A stretch of 64,000 bases of DNA from Nitrospirales bacterium (GTDB taxonomy: Bacteria; Nitrospirota; Nitrospiria; Nitrospirales; UBA8639), in assembly GCA_021603905.1 (NCBI GenBank), contig BQIU01000003.1, positions 1 to 64,000 on the forward strand, read 5' to 3'. The notes beneath the pieces were generated by a model that saw only the letters and a program-made list of their open reading frames with translations, was not told where the DNA came from and did not search any database. The position numbers and the translations under genes were made by a program. Positions 9,102 to 16,235 of the stretch are shown piece after piece (within the stretch, counting starts at the first letter, position 1; every line of letters starts with the position of its first letter).

Positions 9102-10211
9102 TCATCTCAACCACTGCACGATACGTTTCCAACTTTCTCGATTATTGACATGCAAATTAAATGAATGCCCGATGGTTGAAAGCGTTTGAACCTTGACCTT
9201 GGGGGCACGTGGATAAAAACTTGCTTCTTGATCCGCGAGTCTCGCAGGAGCGATGACATCAAACTCGCCAAGTTGAATCAGAACTGGAACTCGAATCCGA
9301 TTCGACCGAGAGAAATCCTTGATAAACGCTATGTCGTTGGCATTTCCTCTTGCCATGGCTTCGAGTAATGGAAGGCCTTGCGTGAAAATACCCCTGGGGG
9401 TCTGATCTGCGATCTTGCTATTATCAAACATAATCACTGCAGGATCAGCTTTTGGCAAAAAGTAAAACAAATCTTCGCGCAGTTGAGGGGGGAGCTGAAC
9501 ATAAGGATTTTGCAAAGCAGCGGCTAAAAGATCTGGCGGTAGCACAACATGTGGAGCGAAGGCCCATGCCGTCACCACCAGTGCATCCGCAGCTTGAGGA
9601 AAAGTCCCCAATGTTGCCACGCTCAGAATTGCACCTAAAGAATGACCAACCAGAATCACTTTTTTGAAAGAACGTTGAAGCGGATTTTTCTTAGTTTTCA
9701 GACTTAACAGGATTTGTGCGATGGTGAAAGAGTATTCTTTGATATTCAGTAAATCTCCATCTGGCACATCAGATTTTCCACTACCCAGCAAATCAAGAGC
9801 CAAAACCACAAAGCCATTCTTGGCCATAAAACGAGCATATGAATAGCTCCGGCCGTTGAATCTCTTGCTAGCCCAGTATCGGTGGCTATAGGTCAGTCCA
9901 TGAATAACTGTCTGAACTGGCTGTTTACCCACGTTCTTCTTCATAAGACATGCAATCACCCATTTTCGTTCGGTGTGCGACAAACAGCCCTTGACACGTT
10001 CGACCTTAAAATAAAAAAATCCCACCATCTCAAAACTTTTACCAGTTGAGAGCTTTACCGGGAACTTCATTTTCTTTTTCACAACTTTTCCTATTAATGC
10101 AGAGACTTTTTCGGGAGTCCACGTCTGCTCTTCGTGAGCCAATGTCACAGCCGACGTTGCCAGAAGAACACAAACAACACACGCTAGCGACAACAACATT
10201 CGACGAATCAT
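9102..10211 (-). CDS. Secreted alpha/beta hydrolase
   Basis: The start at 10211 is fixed by an excellent AGAAGGAGGT ribosome site; the open frame continues upstream to 10295 without support. The 369-residue product has a signal peptide (MLLSLACVVCVLLATSAVTLA, cleavage near AHEE). It then shows an alpha/beta-hydrolase fold: oxyanion-region HGLTYSHRYW, nucleophile elbow GHSLG with the catalytic Ser, Asp in LGEFDVIAP and His in IGHSFN. Such enzymes cleave esters or related bonds, here probably in the periplasm. The substrate is not predictable. The gene stands alone between intergenic regions. Confidence 0.85.
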   Translation of the reverse strand: MIRRMLLSLACVVCVLLATSAVTLAHEEQTWTPEKVSALIGKVVKKKMKFPVKLSTGKSFEMVGFFYFKVERVKGCLSHTERKWVIACLMKKNVGKQPVQTVIHGLTYSHRYWASKRFNGRSYSYARFMAKNGFVVLALDLLGSGKSDVPDGDLLNIKEYSFTIAQILLSLKTKKNPLQRSFKKVILVGHSLGAILSVATLGTFPQAADALVVTAWAFAPHVVLPPDLLAAALQNPYVQLPPQLREDLFYFLPKADPAVIMFDNSKIADQTPRGIFTQGLPLLEAMARGNANDIAFIKDFSRSNRIRVPVLIQLGEFDVIAPARLADQEASFYPRAPKVKVQTLSTIGHSFNLHVNNRESWKRIVQWLR

Positions 10212-10571
10212 AAGAAACCTCCTTCTGGGAATTAAATGACTAGAATGAAACCACAGAGGGGTATTGTGAATGGAACGGATTGGTGAAAATAGCAAAGAAG
10301 AGGGAGTTGTTTCCAGAAAAAAATAAAGAAATGTTATAATTTGAGGAACACTTTACGGAAAATAAAATAATTCTTCTGTTTAATCCAGGCTTGTCATACG
10401 TGTTCTTGAGAATAATTACTATCCGAGGCTCTCGCACAAATCAGGCAAACCTTGATACACTACAACGAATCCAATTAATTTCCAGTCTATGAGCAGAGGA
10501 TGCTCTGACAACAATTGACCTTGAATATCACGTAGTGAATATTAAAATTCAGCTATTTGGTATTCTACCGA

Positions 10572-10598
10572 TTCGGAATAGCTGAAACGGCTATAGCG
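10572..10598 (+). repeat. 27-bp motif shared with 51075-51101
   Basis: The core CTGAAACGGCTAT lies in a 27-base stretch that matches a second copy at 51075-51101 at 23 positions. ATAGC and GCTAT form a small inverted repeat around TGAAACG. It lies directly before the gene at 10606. It could be a regulatory site or a small dispersed repeat. The rest of the 10296-10605 intergenic region shows nothing recognisable. Confidence 0.5.
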
Positions 10599-10605
10599 AC
10601 TCTTC

Positions 10606-11565
10606 ATGATTGTTCCTAATAGACATATGCCAGACATGTGCATACTCAAACATCTTTTCGCTATACATCTGGACCGAAACACTCATCGAGGGCGATGGGT
10701 CAGACTCATGCTCTGCTGCAGTATCAGCTTGCTCCTCACTTCCAGCTTTGCCTTTTCTTCCGACGTACGCCCCGCACTCCAACCACATCTGAAAGGGATT
10801 GCGTCATTTGCCAAACCATCACCAATGGTGTCGATCCCAGCTGGTCCATTTCTTATGGGAACCGAACGGCGTGATGCCGATGCGTTCCATGTCGATACAC
10901 AGTACGATGACACCGAATTTCCACAACGTCGTATTTGGATTAAGGCATTTGACATTGATCAATATGAAGTGACACTCGGAGAATTCCTCGCGTTTCATCA
11001 ACAGCACAACCACATGGTCTCTGACGAATTGCAAGAATTGATCTGGCACTTGATTGACGTTCATTTCATTCCAGACGAAGTTTTGGCACCATGGCCAGCC
11101 TTGTACGTCACCTGGGAAGAAGCTTCGGCATTTTGTCAAGCTCAGGGGAAACGGTTACCAACCGAAGCCGAATGGGAAAAAGCCGCACGAGGGTTGGAAG
11201 GACGAGCCTTTCCCTGGGGACAAGACCCACCAACTGAGACTCTTGTGGTCTTCGGACAATATCATATGCATCAAATTCCACTGGTCGCCGCAGTCGATAG
11301 CTATCCCGAAGGACAGAGTGTCTTTGGGGTGTATCATATGGCCGGGAACGTCGCCGAATGGGTAGAGGATTGGTTCGGATCGGACTACTATCCCATCATG
11401 CCGGATCGAAACCCGACCGGCCCTAAGAGTGGTCGCTACAAAAGCGTGCGTGGCGGGTCATGGAAAAGTAAGGTTGTGATGCTCAGGACTGCTACGCGAG
11501 GTGGCGCCTTTCCGCAACAGCGTGAGGCCACCATCGGATTTCGTTGTGCAAAAACGCACCCGTAG
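10606..11565 (+). CDS. Formylglycine-generating-enzyme-like (SUMF1 family) secreted protein
   Basis: This 319-residue protein has a hydrophobic export signal (LMLCCSISLLLTSSFAF) preceded by ~34 residues. The true start may therefore be the ATG near 10708 rather than 10606. The rest is the FGE-sulfatase fold: MVSIPAGPFLMGT, FDIDQYEVTLGEFLAF, VTWEEASAFCQAQGKRLPTEAEWEKAARG, MAGNVAEWVEDW, VRGGSWKS and a closing IGFRCA. In true FGEs a Cys pair oxidises a sulfatase Cys or Ser; I do not see that pair, so enzyme activity is doubtful. Many proteins of this fold in environmental bacteria have other or unknown roles. No sulfatase gene is nearby. Confidence 0.85.
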   Translation: MIVPNRHMPDMCILKHLFAIHLDRNTHRGRWVRLMLCCSISLLLTSSFAFSSDVRPALQPHLKGIASFAKPSPMVSIPAGPFLMGTERRDADAFHVDTQYDDTEFPQRRIWIKAFDIDQYEVTLGEFLAFHQQHNHMVSDELQELIWHLIDVHFIPDEVLAPWPALYVTWEEASAFCQAQGKRLPTEAEWEKAARGLEGRAFPWGQDPPTETLVVFGQYHMHQIPLVAAVDSYPEGQSVFGVYHMAGNVAEWVEDWFGSDYYPIMPDRNPTGPKSGRYKSVRGGSWKSKVVMLRTATRGGAFPQQREATIGFRCAKTHP

Positions 11566-11571
11566 TTCGTA

Positions 11572-11695
11572 TCTTGTCATTCGTTGCTCGCATCTCGTTA
11601 GACACTCGTCTCATTGCCTGTTCCGCGATACGCTTCACGCTTGCGCGCCGGAGCGCTACAGTGCGCAGGCACGAACGACGAGATGCGATTTCATT
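11572..11695. repeat. Palindromic element, copy 1 (REP/MITE-like)
   Basis: The ends are inverted: TCGCATCTCGT at 11588-11598 and its exact complement at 11678-11688. The inner 46 bases (11634-11679, GC-rich, containing TTGCGCGCCGGAGCGCT) match the copy at 41857-41902 at 43 positions. No open frame lies inside. The form suggests a non-autonomous mobile repeat. A related sequence lies inside the kinase gene at 57701-57784. Confidence 0.7.
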
Positions 11696-11721
11696 CTGAT
11701 GAGGTCGTGTGGCAAGCAGAT

Positions 11722-12483
11722 TCAGTCAGAACCTTTAGGTTCTTTACAAGCGACAGGACCACTCTCGGGCATCGCGAGTGTGGATGCGGACAGAGGATGG
11801 GAAGAGGAGGACGTCTCGATGACTCCATCTTTAACTCTGATCAATTTTTCGGTCCTCTCGGCAATGTCAGGTTCATGGGTGACCAGGACAATCGTAGCAC
11901 CGGATTGATGCAACTGCGTGAAGAGATCCATGACTTCATCCGAAGTTTTCGTATCCAGATTGCCAGTCGGTTCATCGGCCAGAATCACTTTGGGGTTTGT
12001 AATCAGGGCTCGAGCGATTGCCACACGTTGACGCTCTCCTCCCGATAACTCATTCGGGAAATGATCGGCACGATGGTCTAGCCCCACTCGTTCCAAGTAC
12101 TCTCGGGCTCGGTCTTGACGAAGAGCCCGTGGAACCCCTTGATAGGACAACGGCAATACGATATTTTCCAGTGCCGTTTTAAACGGCAATAAATGGAATG
12201 ATTGAAATACAAATCCTAAGAGTGTGTTGCGATAGATGGTGGCTTGCGATTGCGAAAGATCTTTGATCGGTGTTCCCGCTAACGTGTAGAGGCCAGAATC
12301 ATAATGATCAAAGATCCCTATAATATTCAGCAGGGTGGATTTCCCTGATCCTGAAGGACCCATGATGGAAACAAACTCACCCTGCGCAATGGTAAGATCA
12401 ATACCTCGCAAAACGGGAACCACACTTGAGTGGTCCTTATATGCTTTGCTCACCTGTTGAAGCTGTATCATCGGTTCGCTCAT
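11722..12483 (-). CDS. ABC transporter ATP-binding protein, MacB/LolD type
   Basis: This 253-residue nucleotide-binding subunit has Walker [11 protein letters not shown]-loop [18 protein letters not shown], signature LSGGERQR, Walker [13 protein letters not shown] and the switch His in VTHEPD. The DEPTGNLD form and the LLPxxTALEN segment place it in the MacB/LolD group. That group powers mechanotransmission by FtsX-like permeases, not transport through the membrane. The likely partners are the permease at 23519 and fusion protein at 22379, about 10 kb away on the same strand, with receptor unit A between. The last ~30 residues exceed the usual length. Their DNA near 11704-11748 resembles the 3' end of the methyltransferase gene at 41123. 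Confidence 0.9.
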   Translation of the reverse strand: MSEPMIQLQQVSKAYKDHSSVVPVLRGIDLTIAQGEFVSIMGPSGSGKSTLLNIIGIFDHYDSGLYTLAGTPIKDLSQSQATIYRNTLLGFVFQSFHLLPFKTALENIVLPLSYQGVPRALRQDRAREYLERVGLDHRADHFPNELSGGERQRVAIARALITNPKVILADEPTGNLDTKTSDEVMDLFTQLHQSGATIVLVTHEPDIAERTEKLIRVKDGVIETSSSSHPLSASTLAMPESGPVACKEPKGSD

Positions 12484-12581
12484 TCAAGCATCCTCTCCAA
12501 CATGAGCAGAATTTTTCTTCGGTGAAACAGTTGCCCCCACAACGCCGGTTTGGTCAAAAACTCGACAAACGTCTCAACAGC

Positions 12582-13031
12582 TTACTTTGCAAAAATGATG
12601 GATCGTATCCCAGAGGGGAGAAAATCAACTTCGCCGAAATCTGAATCACCGCGAAATCGCCCGTCAATTCCTAACGGAAACTTCCCTGTTTTTCCATTCG
12701 TTAAATGAACGGTCAGTTCGGGCTCCTTGCCATTCGGTTGAACATGAATTTCTTTAATCGAAGAAAATTTCACCTGGATGGTGGCCGCACCTTTTTTAAC
12801 AGGCACATGGTGCAATTCATGAGGAACAAAGGCGGTCTCATCCAATCGCTCTTCATAATAAAAACGAAAGTTTTGGATCTGACCTTCAACACCTTCAGCA
12901 TCAATGACGGTCGCCTCAAAGGGAGGTGCCCCTTCAACTACAAAAGGTACGCTCAGAACACTACACACGACCATCAGACTACCGATGAGCGACGAACTGG
13001 ACCAGGACAAGACTGAATTCATGCGACTCAT
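12582..13031 (-). CDS. Secreted protein of unknown function
   Basis: The start at 13031 is supported by a GGAGG site 7 nt upstream; the frame running up to 13070 is not. The 149-residue product begins with a signal peptide (LIGSLMVVCSVLSVPFVVEG, cleavage near APPFEA). The mature part appears all-beta. It contains segments such as TVIDAEGVEGQIQNFRFYYEE and IKEIHVQPNGKEPELTVHL, and ends SGIRSIIFAK. I recognise no named family with confidence. The segment resembles short domains that report or bind through surface loops in exported proteins. It lies between the ABC ATPase and tonB on the same strand. Confidence 0.75.
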   Translation of the reverse strand: MSRMNSVLSWSSSSLIGSLMVVCSVLSVPFVVEGAPPFEATVIDAEGVEGQIQNFRFYYEERLDETAFVPHELHHVPVKKGAATIQVKFSSIKEIHVQPNGKEPELTVHLTNGKTGKFPLGIDGRFRGDSDFGEVDFLPSGIRSIIFAK

Positions 13032-13211
13032 AAGAGACCTCCGTATTAGTAGAACGAATGAAAACATCAATAATGATTAACATCGATACTCTGTGTACGG
13101 AGAACCTTCGATGCACACAAAGCCCGCGTTAAACGCATGACCCAAGCACTTCCCGGTACAGCCTCTGACGAATCCACAGACAGTTGAAGTGCCTGCCCTC
13201 CGGGTAACGCA

Positions 13212-14342
13212 TTAATTCAATTTATACACAATCGGAAGATCCACCATCACAATTGGATGCTGGATTCGATGTTGTAACGTCAACGGAGACGCCATTTTGA
13301 TCGTGTTCAGAGCCTCTTCATCCAACAAATTATGGCCAGAACTTTCGAGGAGTTGCACCTCTTGAATCTCGCCAGCGGCATTAATTAACACGCGTAGCTC
13401 AACAGTCCCTTCCCAGACTTTTCTTCGTGCACGAGACGGGTACCGCTTTAACTGTTGCACTCTCTTCAAAAGCGTATCGGCAACCCACCCATAGTCAGCG
13501 GAAGGTAATGGAGTCTTCTCCAACGCACGCTTCACAATCTCTGTCTGTTTCTTTTTGATCACCGTGCGCTCAACAGATCGGCGAGAGACCGATTTGACTG
13601 GAGGCGCCTTCCTCTGAGATACAGGAGTTTTCGACACCGAACGCGCAGGAGCAGGAAAGGGCTTCACACGCGGTGCCGATCGGCTGATCGACCCGGTGAC
13701 AATTGCCGGAACCTGCTTCAAGCTGGAAGATCGAGCTTCAATTTTACGGGTTGTTGGTTTTGTCCCATTGCGAGACGCCACCGGGACCTGCTGAACCGAT
13801 GGCTGACTCTTGCTTTGGCGTACTGGGGTGGAGATCGGAGTAGACTTCATCGCAACCGCACGATGAGATGGCTGACGGGTTGGCTGCATTTGAGCTTGAG
13901 CGACCACCGTTTGCACCACAGGAGTGTGGGCGGTTTTTGGTTGAGGAATCGGAGTCGTCACGCTCTTGACTGGTTGCTTGACTGGCTGCTTAACCGGCTG
14001 AGTTTGAGGGCGTTGGGCCTGAACAATTTCCCGCTTCACAGGTTCTTGCTTGACGGGAGTGGGAACAACCTGTTTCACAGGATTTTGTTCAACAGGCTGA
14101 CGTTTAACCATCGGCCTAGACTTAGGGGTTTTTTGAACAGCTTGAGGCTGCTTCACAGGTTCAGGTGGTAGCGTCACGAGTGAAATATCCAATCGAAACG
14201 GATCTGGTTTTTTCACTTCCATGACTTGCGACATGGTCAAGACAATACCCGCGATCAGACCGGCATGGATTACAACCGAAAGCAGCCATCCGTGAACGGC
14301 TTGCGGGGAATTTATGGGAAACCCGTCACTTCGATCACTCAT
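13212..14342 (-). CDS. tonB: TonB family energy-transducing protein (first copy)
   Basis: This 376-residue protein has the three-part plan of TonB. An N-terminal membrane anchor (HGWLLSVVIHAGLIAGIVLTM) is followed by a long periplasmic spacer rich in Pro, Lys, Val and Gln (residues ~50-260, with repeated PVKQ units). The C-terminal TonB domain contains YPSRARRKVWEGTVELRV, GEIQEVQLLESSGHNLLDEEAL and PIVYKLN. It would couple the ExbBD proton-driven motor to outer-membrane receptors such as the three in this window. No exbB or exbD is present here. The spacer's repeats generate spurious open frames on the other strand. Confidence 0.92.
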   Translation of the reverse strand: MSDRSDGFPINSPQAVHGWLLSVVIHAGLIAGIVLTMSQVMEVKKPDPFRLDISLVTLPPEPVKQPQAVQKTPKSRPMVKRQPVEQNPVKQVVPTPVKQEPVKREIVQAQRPQTQPVKQPVKQPVKSVTTPIPQPKTAHTPVVQTVVAQAQMQPTRQPSHRAVAMKSTPISTPVRQSKSQPSVQQVPVASRNGTKPTTRKIEARSSSLKQVPAIVTGSISRSAPRVKPFPAPARSVSKTPVSQRKAPPVKSVSRRSVERTVIKKKQTEIVKRALEKTPLPSADYGWVADTLLKRVQQLKRYPSRARRKVWEGTVELRVLINAAGEIQEVQLLESSGHNLLDEEALNTIKMASPLTLQHRIQHPIVMVDLPIVYKLN

Positions 14343-15066
14343 GACTAGCAGACCTCACGACATCCCAAGTATGAGGCCGATCATGAATGATCATGACAGA
14401 TACAGCGGCAAGAACAGCGCATATCGAACTTTTTTGTTTCACAAAATACGAATGTGTCTATGAAGGATGAAAACACGCAGAGGTGTTTATGTAGCTTGAT
14501 AGTTGAGGCCTGACGAACCCACACACGCTCCAAACATCCCTTTTCGCAAACAGTCAGAAGGGCCCACCAATATATACTCACCCCCACATAAACTAAGACG
14601 AATGAAACAACGTTTTCCTGCCCTCTAAAATACATTTATTTTTTCATAAACTTCCCGTAAATAGGTGTAAATACGTATAAATTAGCCGCAAACAATTGAA
14701 TTGTTAAAGAAAATAAATATTCAAATTTCCGCACACGCAAGGTGTCTCCACGACAGAGACAACGCACACCTACTATATTATACCTATCAACATTCCTCCA
14801 ACTCTCAACCCATAAAAACACACATGGGCACGTACTAATCACCAGGGATTTCGTGATTGCAAGAAAGTCGCACGAGTAAAACCGCAGGCATATGGGATCA
14901 GAGAGTCACATAGATATAGGATCAGACATGATTCTTGAATTTTAAAGACACGTCGTAACCCTTCTGCAAATAAAACCAATACACGCAACATGCATTCACA
15001 CGTACATTGCGAACGCCTCGACAATTTAGTGGGATAAAGTGAGAGTAAGATGTTGAAAGGTTTGAC
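14343..15066. other. AT-rich intergenic region, no gene recognised
   Basis: About 720 bases lie between the divergent tonB and the Uma2 relic. Part of it (14620-14720) is clearly AT-rich, which would suit promoters for tonB. The small minus-strand frames here lack ribosome sites and family features. Confidence 0.6.
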
Positions 15067-15630
15067 ATGACAACCTCGTCTAGCACAATCAAATTGACCT
15101 ATGAGGACTATCTGGGCTTTCCTGATTATGGGAAACGCCATGAACTCATCGGTGGAGAACACCACGTGACTCCTGCCCCCATCACAAAGCACCAGCGTAT
15201 TGCAAGCAATCTACAGGGTTATATCTTCCAGCATTCTCAACATACCAAGCAAGGCCGCATCTTCTCGGCTCCGACCGATGTTGTCCTTACTGACACTGAT
15301 GTCGTGCAGCCCGACATACTCTTCATCCGTTCAGAACGGCTATCCATCATCACCCGTCAAAACATCCAGGGAGCGCCTGATCTGGTCATCGAAATCCTGT
15401 CCGAAACCACGCGTCAACGGAATGAACGCTTAAAGCGCACCCTTTACGAACAGCACGGCGTCAACGAATACTGGATTGCCGACCCGGAACTCGACAGCAT
15501 CAAAATATAACGCCTCCAAGAAGGCCGCTATGGCCCCTGCCAAGAATTTACATTGGAACACCCACAAACAACTCTTACCACGTCGCTCCTTCCAGGCTTC
15601 TCTCTGCCTCTACCCAACGTATTTGAGTAA
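15067..15630 (+). pseudogene. Uma2 family (DUF820) nuclease gene with in-frame stop
   Basis: The first 147 codons encode a normal Uma2-type PD-(D/E)XK nuclease: LTYEDYLGFPDYGKRHELIGGE, VQPDILFI, GAPDLVIEILSETT and VNEYWIADPELDSIKI. A TAA then interrupts at 15508-15510. The same frame continues as RLQEGRYGPCQEFTLEHP and on to FSLPLPNVFE, ending at a TAA at 15628-15630. This is the usual C-terminus of the family, so a single codon (probably TAT or TAC for Tyr) changed to TAA. The truncated protein still holds the catalytic acidic residues but loses its last ~40 residues. Uma2 genes are often mobile and of unknown role. Confidence 0.85.
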
Positions 15631-15754
15631 CGACTTAAAGCTTCCTTGTATTCAACAACACCTAAGGAAGATAGACTGAATTTGCAAACGTTATATTAAT
15701 GATCATAAGGCAGCATAGTCGACAGGGGGTTTCAATCAAGGGTAAGCGCCCGAC

Positions 15755-16057
15755 TCATCGGTTGAGCACATGATAGGCAAGCCCACCCACGGACAGTCGA
15801 GGACGATTTGGCATCTTTGCTTGCACTCGACCAACCCGAGAATTCGAAAAAAGACTCCCGACCCCTGATACCAACACGATCACGTTAATGGCACAGAACC
15901 CCCAGAACACCAGACTCGTCAGGTTGCCGGATGTGTGTAAGGCCCGATTAATCAACGCTAGCAACCCCGCTCCACCAAGCCCGCTGACGACACCAGCCTA
16001 ACCAGCCAGCACCACCTTGCCCCACGAGGCGCGTAAGAGAAACAGGATTACCTGCAT
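15755..16057 (-). pseudogene. N-terminal fragment of a cyclic-peptide/siderophore ABC exporter
   Basis: Starting at the ATG at 16057 the frame reads MQVILFLLRASWGKVVLAG, hits a TAG, then goes on as AGVVSGLGGAGLLALINRAL with further hydrophobic sequence, to a stop at 15755. This resembles the first membrane segments of the SyrD/PvdE family of ABC exporters, which secrete cyclic peptides and pyoverdine precursors. After about 70 codons the match fades, and the rest of the membrane domain and the whole ATPase domain are missing. It sits right behind receptor A on the same strand, so it may be a relic of a siderophore-export function. The family assignment rests on memory of the N-terminal pattern. 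Confidence 0.6.
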
Positions 16058-16135
16058 TGACCTGCTCACATATTCGATTCCATCAAGATTGATATCACCA
16101 TTCTATTCCGCTTGAGGATAAGACGAAGCATGGAC

Positions 16136-16235
16136 CGAATTCCTACCCATTTCGCTTCACCCTTCACGAATAACGCTTCACTCGTATTTTTCATCTTCCT
16201 CCGCTTTACCTTTCACGAATAACGCTTCACGCTTT
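16136..16235. repeat. Degenerate GTGAAGCGT-type repeat after receptor A
   Basis: On the minus strand two similar units follow the receptor stop, each of the type GTGAAGCGTTATTCGTGAA. Related sequence follows receptor B (28016-28071) and, more weakly, receptor C (34021-34055). It does not form a strong terminator hairpin. Confidence 0.6.

Noticed and set aside
13815-14171. Arg/Leu/His-rich plus-strand open frame
   Set aside because: It is the antisense of the PVKQ-rich spacer of tonB; composition follows from those repeats and no start site supports it.
14839-15192. 117-codon minus-strand frame before and over the Uma2 relic
   Set aside because: It has no family match or ribosome site and overlaps the conserved Uma2 start in antisense.
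16136-16235. CRISPR-like array behind receptor A
   Set aside because: Units are few, unequal and degenerate, with no regular spacers and no cas genes.
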